Shown one piece after another: positions 15,962-24,675 of a DNA stretch of 64,000 bases (positions are counted from its first letter, which is position 1; every line of letters starts with the position of its first letter). The notes under the pieces are model-generated. The model had not been told where the DNA came from and did no database searches. It worked only from the letters and a program-made list of their open reading frames with translations. Position numbers and translations under genes: made by a program. This DNA comes from Streptomyces violaceorubidus. GTDB lineage: Bacteria > Actinomycetota > Actinomycetes > Streptomycetales > Streptomycetaceae. The stretch is from positions 1-64,000 of the forward strand of contig NZ_JODM01000026.1 of assembly GCF_000717995.1 (NCBI RefSeq), given 5' to 3'.

Positions 15962-16696
15962 GGCACCGCCGGACGCCCGGGCCACCACCTGGGCGCACAG
16001 GTCCCGGAGCTTCACGTTCCGGTCCTGTGAGACCCGGCGCAGCCGCTCCAGGGCCCGGTGGGCGTCGATGCGCTCCCGGGCCATGAGCATGCCGACCGCC
16101 TGGTCTATGACGCTGCGGGAGAGCAGGGCGGTGCGCACGTCGGCGGCCGAGGCCTGCTCCCGCTCGATGCGCAGCGCCTCGTTCACCGCGTCCCCGGCCC
16201 GCTGCGCGAAGGCGCGGGCCGTGTCCAGCGCCGGGGCCAGCGAGTCGGGCCGGAGACCGTAGAGGTTGAGCGCGGCGCCCGTCTCGCCCTCCACGGCCAG
16301 CGGCAGCGCCAGCACACAGCGCACGCCGGTGGCCAGCGCGTACTCCGTGTACGCGGGCCAGCGGGCCTCGGCCGCCAGATCCGGGGAGTAGTACTGCGCG
16401 CTCCCCGTCTCGGCGGCGTCCACGCAGGGACCCGAGCCGTTCTCGTACTGACGCAGGTCCAGGCCACCGGGCAGGCCGGTGCTGCCCGCCAGCGTCATCA
16501 GCCGGTCGGCGCGGCGCACCGTGACCGAACAGGCGTCGGCGCCGGGCACCTGCTGGACCGCCCGGTCGGTCAGGTCGCGCAGCAGGGCGTCCAGGCCCTG
16601 GGCGCGCGCCATGGCGTGGTCAAGCGTGTCCGCGTCCGTGTCGGTGTCCGTGTTCCGGTCCGTGCCCGTCCCGGGGCCTGTCGTCTGCGGGGTCAT
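15944..16696 (-). CDS. GAF-ANTAR domain regulator
   Basis: A 250-residue predicted RNA-binding antiterminator: GAF domain about residues 35-170 (VPGADACSVTVRRADRLMTL, VRCVLALPLAVEGETGAALN) and C-terminal ANTAR three-helix domain (ALLSRSVIDQAVGMLMARER, then ALERLRRVSQDRNVKLRDLC). ANTAR domains bind paired hexaloop hairpins in leaders; no target is evident here. The N-terminus has a TDTDTDADT run. It is followed upstream on the same strand by a second GAF-ANTAR gene, 18 bases away. Confidence 0.9.
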   Translation of the reverse strand: MTPQTTGPGTGTDRNTDTDTDADTLDHAMARAQGLDALLRDLTDRAVQQVPGADACSVTVRRADRLMTLAGSTGLPGGLDLRQYENGSGPCVDAAETGSAQYYSPDLAAEARWPAYTEYALATGVRCVLALPLAVEGETGAALNLYGLRPDSLAPALDTARAFAQRAGDAVNEALRIEREQASAADVRTALLSRSVIDQAVGMLMARERIDAHRALERLRRVSQDRNVKLRDLCAQVVARASGGASHGRK

Positions 16697-16714
16697 GACC
16701 GTACGGATGTCCCC

Positions 16715-17446
16715 TCACCGTTCGGTCACACCTCGTCCACCGGCGGCGGAGTTCGCGTCGACGATGCGGCGGGCCAGGTCGCGCAGCTTCACGTTCTCCC
16801 GCTGGGAGGCCTTCACCAGGGACTCGAAGGCACCGGCCGCGTCGATGTCCAGGCGCTCCATCAGGATGCCGGTGGCCTGGCCGATCAGGTCCCGGGTGCG
16901 CATCGCCTCGGTGAGCTGCTCGCGCACGGTCGCCGAGTCCAGGGCGAGGGAGACGTGCACGGTGAACAGCCGCCCGATGCGGGTGGCGTCCTCGTCGAAG
17001 GCCTGCGGCTTGCGGGCGTAGGCGGTCAGCACGGTCAGCCGGCGCCGGTCGGCGCGCAGCCGCAGGGCCAGTACCGACCGCAGGCCGAGTCCGGACAGGA
17101 CGTTGCCGCCGCCGTCGGCCTCGCTGTCGTCCGTGCGCACCACGGGCGTGGTCCACAGGCGCTCCCAGTCCGGGTGCGGGGTCTGGCCGCCCGGCCGGGG
17201 CTCGGCGGCGAAGCGGACGGTCTCGTCGGTCCAGGCCAGGGAGCGCAGCCGGCCGCCGCGCTGGATCTCCGCGATGCCCGCGTGCTCGGCCTCGGGCAGC
17301 AGGCGCACCGCCAGAGTGACGGCGGTGTTCATGGTGTCGTCGGGGGTGCCCGTCCCGTGCAGGTCCCGAGCCGCCGCGGTCAGGGCCTCGGCCAGCTCGA
17401 AGCCCACCGGAAAACGCGGCAATTCAGTAAATTCGGACGCAGCCAC
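16715..17446 (-). CDS. GAF-ANTAR domain regulator (second copy)
   Basis: A 243-residue paralogue. GAF region about residues 20-165 (ARDLHGTGTPDDTMNTAVTL, LSGLGLRSVLALRLRADRRR), ANTAR region RTRDLIGQATGILMERLDID and VKASQRENVKLRDLARRIVD. GTG 17446 is chosen because GAAGAGG lies six bases before; GTG 17449 is equally possible. It is the first gene of a two-gene operon with the other ANTAR gene. Confidence 0.87.
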   Translation of the reverse strand: MAASEFTELPRFPVGFELAEALTAAARDLHGTGTPDDTMNTAVTLAVRLLPEAEHAGIAEIQRGGRLRSLAWTDETVRFAAEPRPGGQTPHPDWERLWTTPVVRTDDSEADGGGNVLSGLGLRSVLALRLRADRRRLTVLTAYARKPQAFDEDATRIGRLFTVHVSLALDSATVREQLTEAMRTRDLIGQATGILMERLDIDAAGAFESLVKASQRENVKLRDLARRIVDANSAAGGRGVTER

Positions 17447-17702
17447 CACGAACCTCTTCGGCAAGCGCGGCCTCACGGCCGTGCGCAGGAGAGCTCCGCA
17501 GCACATTCCCGACTGCGAGCACAGGACGAACAGCACTTTAGCTGCTTGGTTGCGTGCCGGTGACGCTCGGTCGGCGGCCCGGGCGGCCGGGCGGCCGGGC
17601 GGCCGGTGAGCCTTCCGCGCCGCCGTGCCTCATGGTGGAATGGGAGCCGGGTCAGGAAGCGGCCCGGCCGGAAGCCCGACGGACGTCTGTCAGGTGAGTG
17701 CT

Positions 17703-18083
17703 GTGACCTTCCTCCCCCAGCCCTGCGAGCCGTGTGAGCCGTGTGATCCACCCGGGTGCGTCGTGCTCCCGCTGCCCAGCGAGATCGACTTCTGCAACGC
17801 CTCGGGGCTGCTGCCCCTGATCACGACCGCCGTGGAGCACCGCCTGGAGGGGCTGCGCCTGCTCGTCCTGGACCTCTCCGCGACCCGTTTCATGGACTCC
17901 CAGGGTGTCCGCCTGATCGCCGCCGTGCGCCGTCGGCTGCCCGACCGGGTTCTGCTGCGCGTGGTGGCGACCCCGAAGGGGGTGCCGAGCCGCGTCCTGG
18001 AACTCTCCGGCCTGCGCCGCGACGTGCCGGTCCACGACCACCTCGCGGAGGCGCTGCGCACCGAGTGCGGCACGGCGCCCTAG
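17703..18083 (+). CDS. STAS-domain anti-anti-sigma factor
   Basis: A 126-residue SpoIIAA/RsbV-like protein. STAS core: VLPLPSEIDFCNASGLLPLI, LRLLVLDLSATRFMDSQGVR; Ser in MDSQG is the position phosphorylated in SpoIIAA homologues. The N-terminus is unusual: CEPCEPCDPPGC within 12 residues, suggesting redox or metal sensitivity (inference). GTG 17703 follows AGGTGAG; GTG 17694 is an alternative. Confidence 0.83.
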   Translation: MTFLPQPCEPCEPCDPPGCVVLPLPSEIDFCNASGLLPLITTAVEHRLEGLRLLVLDLSATRFMDSQGVRLIAAVRRRLPDRVLLRVVATPKGVPSRVLELSGLRRDVPVHDHLAEALRTECGTAP

Positions 18084-18086
18084 GCT
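18081..18086 (+). promoter_or_regulatory. -10 element for leaderless start at 18093
   Basis: TAGGCT overlaps the stop codon of the STAS gene and sits six bases before ATG 18093, so the PPOX gene probably has its own leaderless transcript despite tight packing. Confidence 0.5.
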
Positions 18087-18092
18087 GGCGTC

Positions 18093-18563
18093 ATGGCACC
18101 GAACATCGCGACGAACACCCGCGTCTCCCTGGCCGAGTTGCTGGACTTCGTACGCCCCCGGCACCGGGCGATCCTGCTGACCCGGCGGGCCGACGGCAGT
18201 CCCCAGGGGTCGCCGCTGACCTGCGGGGTCGACGACGCCGGACGGATCGTCGTCTCGACCTACCCCGAGCGGGCCAAGACCCGCAACGCGCGCCGGGACC
18301 CGAGGGTCAGTCTCCTCGTGCTCAGCGACGAGTGGAACGGCCCCTGGGTGCAGATCGACGGCACCGCGGAGGTCATCGACGCGCCCGAATCCGTGGAACC
18401 GCTCGTGGAGTACTTCCGCAACATCTCCGGCGAGCACCCCGACTGGGACGAGTACCGGCAGGCCATGGTCAAGCAGGGCAAGTCCCTCATCCGGGTGTCG
18501 CCGCAGAAGTGGGGCCCGGTGGCCACGGGCGGCTTCCCGGCACGGCTGGCGGCAAACGACTGA
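18093..18563 (+). CDS. PPOX-class (F420/flavin-dependent) oxidoreductase family protein
   Basis: A 156-residue split-barrel flavin/F420-binding protein. Conserved blocks: ILLTRRADGSPQGSPLTCGV, STYPERAKTRNARRDPRVSL (cofactor phosphate contact), WVQIDGTAEVIDAPESVEPL and a C-terminal SLIRVSPQKWGP. Family members reduce small aromatics, biliverdin or quinones with F420H2; substrate here unknown. Nine bases after the STAS gene. Confidence 0.87.
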   Translation: MAPNIATNTRVSLAELLDFVRPRHRAILLTRRADGSPQGSPLTCGVDDAGRIVVSTYPERAKTRNARRDPRVSLLVLSDEWNGPWVQIDGTAEVIDAPESVEPLVEYFRNISGEHPDWDEYRQAMVKQGKSLIRVSPQKWGPVATGGFPARLAAND

Positions 18564-18597
18564 GGTCCCCCGGCCGGGGCGCGCGGCCGGTGCCCGG

Positions 18598-19356
18598 TCA
18601 GCCCCGTTCGACCATGGCGTCGATGCCCGCGACGAGCAGGTCGAGGGCGAACTCGAAGTCCCGGTCCAGCATCTCCGCGACGGTGTCGCCGCCGCGGGCC
18701 GCCATGATGTCCCGGGCGTCCTCGATCACGCCCGCGGTGTCCGGCAGTTCGGTCGCCGCGCGCATCGAGTCCTGGTGGTACTCCTCGGGGCTCAGTCCGG
18801 TCTCCGCCACCCGGGCGAGGAAGCGGCCCTCGATGGTGCCGTAGCCGTAGACGAACTGGAAGACGGCGGAGATGGCGCCGGTCAGGCGGTGCGTGGGCAG
18901 CCCGCTGCGGCGCACGACGTTCTGCACCGCCCGGGAGAAGGCGAGGGAGTGCGGTCCGATGTTGAGGTAGGTGCCGACCAGCCGCGACGTCCAGGGGTGG
19001 CGCACCAGCAGCGCCCGGTTCTCCCGGGCCAGCGCACGCAGCTCCTCGCGCCAGTCGAGGCCGGCGTCCGGGGCCGGGTGGCCGAGCTCGCCGAAGACGG
19101 CGTCCAGGGCGAGTTCGAGCAGCTGGTCCTTGGTGTCGACGTACCAGTACACGGACATCGCGGTGACGTTCAGATCGGCGGCCAGGCGGCGCATCGAGAA
19201 ACCCGTCAGGCCCTCGGCGTCCAGCAGCCGGACGGTGACCCCGGTGATCCTGTCCCGGTCGAGCCCGGACGGCTGTCCCCCGCGGCGCCCGCCGCGCCGG
19301 CCCTCCCCCGACAGCCACACACTGTCCCGCGGCCCCTCCCGCCCTGCCTTCGCCAT
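18598..19356 (-). CDS. TetR family transcriptional regulator
   Basis: A 252-residue TetR/AcrR repressor with C-terminal domain of the TetR_C class. HTH: LLDAEGLTGFSMRRLAADLN then VTAMSVYWYVDTKDQLLELA. The first 27 residues are an extra basic, Gly/Arg-rich tail. ATG 19356 follows GAGGTAGG. The transporter pseudogene lies on the same strand, upstream of this gene (its 3' end at 19551); the palindrome at 21085-21121 is a candidate operator for it. Confidence 0.88.
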   Translation of the reverse strand: MAKAGREGPRDSVWLSGEGRRGGRRGGQPSGLDRDRITGVTVRLLDAEGLTGFSMRRLAADLNVTAMSVYWYVDTKDQLLELALDAVFGELGHPAPDAGLDWREELRALARENRALLVRHPWTSRLVGTYLNIGPHSLAFSRAVQNVVRRSGLPTHRLTGAISAVFQFVYGYGTIEGRFLARVAETGLSPEEYHQDSMRAATELPDTAGVIEDARDIMAARGGDTVAEMLDRDFEFALDLLVAGIDAMVERG

Positions 19357-19497
19357 GCGCACCTACCTCGCTCTCACCCTCACCGGTCATGCTAGGCGTC
19401 CCCTCGGGGCCCGGGACGTGACCACCTGCGGCTCCGCCGCGCGGGCGCGACCGGGCGCGACCGGCCCGCAGCCGCGAACATGCCCCGATCGCCGACC

Positions 19498-19548
19498 CTC
19501 TAGGCACCCCGGCCCTCTAGGCACCCCGGCCCTCTAGGCGCCCCGGCC
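19498..19548. repeat. 17-bp tandem repeat, three copies
   Basis: CTCTAGGCACCCCGGCC repeated three times between the TetR gene and the transporter pseudogene. Each unit carries a TAG, and the 17-bp period places it in all three frames. Confidence 0.85.
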
Positions 19549-19550
19549 CC

Positions 19551-21083
19551 TCAGACGCCCGCCCGCTCCGCCCTGCGCAACAGCACCGCCGCCGCCACCC
19601 CGCCCAGCCACACCGCCACCGCCCCCACCAGCTGACTGCTCTCCACTCCGAGGGAGAACGCGTCGAGGACCCGCCCCCGCTCTCCGGCCCCTCCGCCGAA
19701 GCCAGTGCCGCCGGGAGCGACGTCGCCGCGACGGGGGCCAGCGCCGCGAACCGCGAGGTCAGCACGGCGCCCAGCACGGCCACGCCCAGCCCGTTGCCGA
19801 ACTCCGCCAGCGTGCCGTTGACGCCCGCGCCGACCCCCGCCTTGGCGGGCGGGATCGCGCTCATCAGCGCGCGGGCCATGGCCGGGTTGCCGAGCGCGCA
19901 CCCCACGCCGATCAGCAGCAGCCCGAGCAGCGTGCCGGCGTAGCCCTGTCCGGTGAGCGTGGCGATGGCCACCAGGCCCGCCGCCATCAGCACCATGCTC
20001 AGCAGCACCGCCCTCGGAGTGCCGAGCCCGGCCAGCCACTTCGCCGCCACCCCGGAGAAGTTCAGCAGCACCGCCGTCAGGGCCAGCGGCGCGGTCCGCA
20101 GCCCGGCCTCCGGCGGGCCGTACCCGAGGACGAACTGCAGGTGCTGTGTGAGCGGGAACAGCGCACCGCCCATGCCGAAGGCGATCAGCACGAGACCGGC
20201 CACCGCGCCGGTGAACCGCCGGTCGCGGAAGAAGGAGAGGTCGAGCATCGGGTGCGGGACGCGGCTCTCCCAGTGGGCGGAGAGGGCGAGCACCCCCGCG
20301 GCGACGGCGGCCGTGGTCAGGACCCGTCCCGACGCCCAGCCGTGCTCCGGGCCGGAGATGATCGCGTAGACCAGCGTGGCCATGCCGATCGTGGAGAGGA
20401 CGGCGCCGAGCGGGTCGGGACGCTCGCCCCGCCGGCTCTTCGACTCCGGGACCAGGGCCAGGACCGCGACCAGGCCGAGGGCCACCACCGGCAGGTTGAT
20501 CAGGAAGATCGCACCCCACCAGAAGTGGTCCAGCATGAACCCGCCGATCAGCGGCCCGCAGGCGAAGCCGAGCGCGCTGACGGCGCTCCAGATGCCGATG
20601 GCCTTGGCGTGCTAGGCGGGCGCGAAGATCTGCACGACCACGGCGAGCGTGGTGGTCAGCAGCAGGGCGCCGCCGACGCCCATGCCGGCCCGCGCCGCGA
20701 TCAACTGGCCCGTGGTGTCCGCCAGTCCGGCCGCCAGCGAGCCGATTCCGAACAGGGCGAGGCCGGTGGCCAGCATCTTCTTGCGGCCGATGGGGGTCCC
20801 CCCGCGCCCTTGAGGCGTGGGGGAGGTCGGCCGCGCTGCCCGCGGTGAGCAGCAGGCCGGACTGGACGAGCGAGTAGGCGTTGATCATCCACTGGATGTC
20901 CGAGGTGGCCGCACCCAGCTCCTCGGTGAGCGAGGGGACGGCCACGTTGAGCACGGTGTTGTCCAGGACCACCGTGAGCTGGGCGAGGCTGATGACACCG
21001 AGGATCAGCCAAAGCCGCGGGTGGCCCTGGACCGGGGGTGCGGTGTCCCGCTCCCTGGCGGGGTCCTGGGGCGATGTCGTCAT
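19551..21083 (-). pseudogene. Decayed DHA2-type MFS exporter
   Basis: Reading from ATG 21083, the protein is a normal DHA2 exporter start (VLDNTVLNVAVPSLTEELGA) up to LLLTAGSAAD, then a 34-bp inverted repeat (20792-20825) shifts the frame. The next segment (IGRKKMLATG onward) is in another frame and meets an in-frame TAG near 20612 between QIFAPA and HAKAIGIW. It then runs intact through GGFMLDHFWWGAIFLINLPV and LLGLLLIGVGCALGNPAMAR until about 19690, where a second shift returns to the first frame for the last helix (VLDAFSLGVESSQLVGAVAV). Three independent lesions make sequencing error unlikely. The promoter remains intact. Confidence 0.88.
20792..20825. mobile_element. 34-bp GC-rich inverted-repeat insertion inside transporter gene
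   Basis: Reverse strand: CTCCCCCACGCCTC, AAGGGCG, CGGGGGGACCCCC. It separates the codons for SAAD from those for IGRKK in a stretch that is continuous in the DHA2 family, adding a length that is not a multiple of three. Structure matches the intergenic element at 3407-3442. The whole looks like a small mobilisable repeat of the kind scattered through Streptomyces genomes. Confidence 0.7.
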
Positions 21084-21084
21084 G

Positions 21085-21121
21085 TTGTACAGCGTATAGG
21101 GGTTTCCTATACGCTGTACAA
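21085..21121. promoter_or_regulatory. Perfect 16-bp-arm palindrome containing promoter (TetR-type operator)
   Basis: Arms TTGTACAGCGTATAGG and CCTATACGCTGTACAA around a five-base spacer. On each strand the palindrome supplies TTGTAC, 17 bases, TATACG, a good -35/-10 pair. On the minus strand the ATG of the transporter pseudogene follows two bases after the palindrome, implying a leaderless or nearly leaderless transcript. Repressor is probably the TetR product of 18598-19356. Confidence 0.85.
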
Positions 21122-21141
21122 CGGTTGCTCGTCCGGAATGG

Positions 21142-23361
21142 TCAGGCGGTCGGCGAGGTGAGGTCGTAGAAGGTCGCCGAGCCGGCCGTGACCTCCTTGA
21201 AGTTGGCCTCGACCCACGACGTGATCTGCGAGGCGGTGCCGGAGCCGCCGCCCATGCCGCCGCCCGTGCCGCCGCCGATGAAGTAGTGGATCCGGCCGTC
21301 CGCCACGTACTGCTTGAACTGGGCCAGGGTCGGCGACGGGTCGGTGCCGTTGAAACCGCCGATCGCCATCACGGGGTCGCCGGTGCCGAGCTGATAGCTC
21401 GCGGCGTTCTGGGAGCCGATCGCGGCGGCGGCCCAGGTGTACGCGTCGGCGTCGGTCTCCAGGAGCTTCTTCGCCCCGGAGTCGACCTCGGCGCCGTTGA
21501 GCAGGCCGCCCATGCCGCCGCCCGGACCCATGCGGCCGCCTTCGCCCGTCGGGCCGCCGTTCTGACCATTCGGCGACTGACCGTTCTGGCCGTTCTGGCC
21601 GTTCGGTGACTGGCCGTTCTGGCCGTTCTGCGACTGGCCGTTCTGGTTGGTGCCTCCGGCGCCCGGGGCGGTGCCGCCGCCGGGGAAGCCGCCGCCACCC
21701 GGACCACCCTGGCCCTGGCCCTGGCCCTGACCCTGGCCCTGGCCCTGGCCCTGACCGGGTGCGTTCCCGCCGCCCGGGAAGCCGCCGCCCCCGGGGCCGC
21801 CGCCCATGCTCGCCCCGGCCGGACCGGCCGTGACGATGGAGCCGCTGTGCCCCTCCCGCACGGTGCTCAGCGTGTACGCGGTGGGCGCGGCCAGCGACGC
21901 CACGAGGCCGAGCCCCGCCGCCGCGAGGGCCGTGCGCCGCCCCAGCCGCCCGGCGAAGACCAGCCCGAGCGCGGCGACCAGGCCGCCGACCAGGACCGTC
22001 GCCTTCAGCCAGGGGAGGTAGTCGGGCGTCCGGTTGAGCAGGACGTAGCCCCAGGCCGCGCTCGCCGTGACGGCGGCGGCCAGGGCGAGCGACGCCCAGG
22101 GCCGCCCGCGGCGTTCCCACAGGGTCGCGGCGCCCATGCCGACGACGGCCGCCAGGTACGGCGCGAGGGCCACCGTGTAGTACTGGTGGAAGATGCCGGC
22201 CATGTAGCTGAAGACGGCCGCGGTCACCAGCAGCGAGCCGCCCCACAGCAGCAGGGAGGCGCGCGCGGTGTCCGTGCGGCCGGCGCGGCGCGTGGCGACC
22301 AGGCCCGCGACGAGCAGGATCAGGGCGGCCGGGAGCAGCCAGGAGATCTGGCCGCCGATCTCGGAGTTGAACATCCGGTCCCAGCCGGTCTCGCCCCACT
22401 GCCCGCCGCCGCCCATGCCGCCGCCCCCGCCGCCGACGCTGCCGGTCTCCTCGCCGTTGAGGCGGCCGAGGCCGTTGTAGCCGAAGGTCAGCTCCAGGAA
22501 GCTGTTGTTCTGCGATCCGCCGACGTACGGGCGGGACGAGGCCGGCCACAGCTCGACGACCGCGACCCACCAGCCGCCGGAGACGACGATCGCGGCGGTC
22601 GCCAGAGCGAGCTGGCCGAGGCGCTTCTTGAGCCGTACCGGCGCGCAGACGCCGTAGACCAGGGCGAGGGCGGGCAGGATCAGGAAGGCCTGGAGGGTCT
22701 TCGCCAGGAACGCGAAGCCGATCGCGGCGCCCGCCCACACCAGCCACTTGGTCCGGCCGTCCTCCAGCGCCCGTACGACGAGGTAGCAGGCGACGGACAT
22801 CAGCAGGGCCAGCAGCGCGTCCGGGTTGTTGAACCGGAACATCAGCGCCGCGACCGGGGTGAGCGCGAGCACGGCGCCCGCGATCAGCCCCGCCGCGGGG
22901 CTGAACCGGCGGCGCACGGCCGCGTACACGACGGCGACCGTGGCCACCCCCATCAGCACCTCGGGGACGAGGACCGACCAGGAGGAGAGGCCGAAGATCC
23001 GCACCGCCAGCGCCATCGGCCACAGCGCGGCCGGGGGCTTGTCGACGGTGATGGCGTTGCCCGCGTCCAGCGAGCCGAAGAAGAACGCCTTCCAGGACTG
23101 GCTGCCCGCCTGCACGGCCGCCGAGTAGAAGGAGTTGGCGTAGCCGGAGGCGCTCAGGTTCCAGAGGTAGAGGAGGGCGGTGGCCAGCAGGAGGCCGAGG
23201 AAGGCGGGGCGTACCCAGCGCGGGTCCTCGGGGCGGCCGCGCCACACCCGGCCGAGCCGGGACCGCCGGGGCTGCCGGTGGGCGGGCGGCGGTTCCACGC
23301 CTTCACCGGCGGGGGCGCCCGTGCCCTCGGCCTGCGCGGTCGGGTCGTAGTGCGTCGTCAT
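21142..23361 (-). CDS. GT39/ArnT-like polyprenyl-phosphate glycosyltransferase
   Basis: A 739-residue integral membrane protein with about 12 predicted helices. It has family features: GYANSFYSAAVQAGSQSWKA after the first helix, the acidic NAITVDKPPAALWPMALAVR loop (Asp-Lys-Pro-Pro), and MFRFNNPDALLALLMSVACY. It would transfer a sugar from a polyprenyl phosphate carrier on the outer face. Residues about 520-620 are an extracellular Gly/Asn/Gln linker with (GQ)n and NGQ(S/N) repeats, followed by a C-terminal domain. ATG 23361 overlaps the stop of the GT2 gene by four bases (ATGA). Confidence 0.88.
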   Translation of the reverse strand: MTTHYDPTAQAEGTGAPAGEGVEPPPAHRQPRRSRLGRVWRGRPEDPRWVRPAFLGLLLATALLYLWNLSASGYANSFYSAAVQAGSQSWKAFFFGSLDAGNAITVDKPPAALWPMALAVRIFGLSSWSVLVPEVLMGVATVAVVYAAVRRRFSPAAGLIAGAVLALTPVAALMFRFNNPDALLALLMSVACYLVVRALEDGRTKWLVWAGAAIGFAFLAKTLQAFLILPALALVYGVCAPVRLKKRLGQLALATAAIVVSGGWWVAVVELWPASSRPYVGGSQNNSFLELTFGYNGLGRLNGEETGSVGGGGGGMGGGGQWGETGWDRMFNSEIGGQISWLLPAALILLVAGLVATRRAGRTDTARASLLLWGGSLLVTAAVFSYMAGIFHQYYTVALAPYLAAVVGMGAATLWERRGRPWASLALAAAVTASAAWGYVLLNRTPDYLPWLKATVLVGGLVAALGLVFAGRLGRRTALAAAGLGLVASLAAPTAYTLSTVREGHSGSIVTAGPAGASMGGGPGGGGFPGGGNAPGQGQGQGQGQGQGQGQGGPGGGGFPGGGTAPGAGGTNQNGQSQNGQNGQSPNGQNGQNGQSPNGQNGGPTGEGGRMGPGGGMGGLLNGAEVDSGAKKLLETDADAYTWAAAAIGSQNAASYQLGTGDPVMAIGGFNGTDPSPTLAQFKQYVADGRIHYFIGGGTGGGMGGGSGTASQITSWVEANFKEVTAGSATFYDLTSPTA
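21540..21800. repeat. Coding low-complexity repeats in GT39 gene
   Basis: Tandem CCCTGG/CCCTGA hexamers encode a Gly-Gln run, and TTCTGGCCG-like units encode NGQN(GQS/P) repeats. All stay in frame. Confidence 0.8.
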
Positions 23362-24662
23362 CGGGCATCGCTCCAGGTGCGCTGCGGGTCCGGGAGGTGA
23401 GGTTCCGGGGAGGGGGCCGGGGGCTGCGGGTCCGGGAACACCCAGGCCCGGAAGAGCAGGAAGCGCAGCACGGTCGCGGCGAGGTTGGCGGCGATCAGCA
23501 CCGCCAGCTCGGTGGAGTGGTCGGGGTCGATCGTCGCCGCGCTCAGGGCGGCCAGCGAACCGCTGGTCAGCGCGAGGCCGATGCCGAAGACGACCAGCCC
23601 CTGCGCCTGGTGCCGCACGGCGCCGCCCCGGCCCCGCACCCCGAAGGTGAGCCGCCGGTTGGCGGCGGTGTTGGCGACCGCGGAGACCAGCAGGGCGAGC
23701 GCGTTGGCGAGCTGAGAGCCGCCGAAGTGGCGGAAGCCGCTGTAGAGGAGGAGGTAGAAAAGGGTGGACAGGGCGCCGACGACGCAGAAGCCGACGAGCT
23801 GCCGGGCCAGCCCCTGCGGTACGCCGGTCAGGTCGCGGTCGCGCGGGTCGTCGCCGAAGGGACGGGCCAGCCGGTCCAGCGGCAGCGAACCGGTGGCCAG
23901 GGCCCTGCCGACCCGCCACACGCCCTTGAGGTCCTCGGTGGCCGTCCGCACGATGTGCACGGTGGAGTCCGGGTCGTCGACCCAGTCGACGGGCACCTCG
24001 TGGATGCGGCATCCGGCGCGCTCGGCGAGCACCAGCATCTCGGTGTCGAAGAACCAGCCGGTGTCCTCCACCAGCGGCAGCAGCACCTGGGCCACGTCCC
24101 GGCGGATCGCCTTGAAGCCGCACTGGGCGTCGGAGAAGCGGACCTGGAGGGAACCGCGCAGGATGAGGTTGTAGCCGCGGGAGATGAACTCCCGCTTCGC
24201 CCCGCGCACCACCCGCGAACTGCGGGCCAGCCGGGAGCCGATCGCGAGGTCCGAGTGACCGGAGATCAGCGGCGCCACCAGCGGCAGGAGCGCGTTCAGG
24301 TCGGTGGAGAGGTCCACGTCCATGTAGGCGAGGACCGGGGCGTCCGAGGCCGACCAGACGGTCCTCAGAGCCCGGCCGCGCCCCTTCTGCTCCAGTCGGA
24401 CTGACCTGACCGCGGCGAGGTCGCCCGCCAGGCGGGCCGCGACGTGCGGGGTGCGGTCCGTGGAGGCGTTGTCCGCGACCGTGATGCGGAAGGCGTACGG
24501 GAACGTCCGGGTGAGGTGCTCGTGCAGTCTCCTGACGCACGGCCCGAGGTCCTTCTCCTCGTTGTAGACGGGGACCACTACGTCCAGGACAGGCGTACCG
24601 GCTCCTGCGGCCGGGAGGTGCTCCCGCGCCGGCAGTGAGCCGGGAGAAGAGTCGGTTCGCAT
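23358..24662 (-). CDS. GT2 polyprenyl-phosphate sugar transferase fused to GtrA-like membrane domain
   Basis: A 434-residue protein. Residues about 20-260 are a DPM1-like GT2 domain: VLDVVVPVYNEEKDLGPCVR, VADNASTDRT, AYMDVDLSTDLNALLPLVAP (DxD), DAQCGFKAIRRDVAQVLLPL. Residues about 290-405 form four helices of the GtrA type (LVGFCVVGALSTLFYLLLYS). GT2-GtrA proteins make a polyprenyl-P-sugar and assist its flipping, supplying donors such as for the GT39 enzyme encoded next. Overlaps that gene by four bases and begins 13 bases after the sensor kinase stop. Confidence 0.9.
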   Translation of the reverse strand: MRTDSSPGSLPAREHLPAAGAGTPVLDVVVPVYNEEKDLGPCVRRLHEHLTRTFPYAFRITVADNASTDRTPHVAARLAGDLAAVRSVRLEQKGRGRALRTVWSASDAPVLAYMDVDLSTDLNALLPLVAPLISGHSDLAIGSRLARSSRVVRGAKREFISRGYNLILRGSLQVRFSDAQCGFKAIRRDVAQVLLPLVEDTGWFFDTEMLVLAERAGCRIHEVPVDWVDDPDSTVHIVRTATEDLKGVWRVGRALATGSLPLDRLARPFGDDPRDRDLTGVPQGLARQLVGFCVVGALSTLFYLLLYSGFRHFGGSQLANALALLVSAVANTAANRRLTFGVRGRGGAVRHQAQGLVVFGIGLALTSGSLAALSAATIDPDHSTELAVLIAANLAATVLRFLLFRAWVFPDPQPPAPSPEPHLPDPQRTWSDAR

Positions 24663-24675
24663 GCCCCGACTCTTC

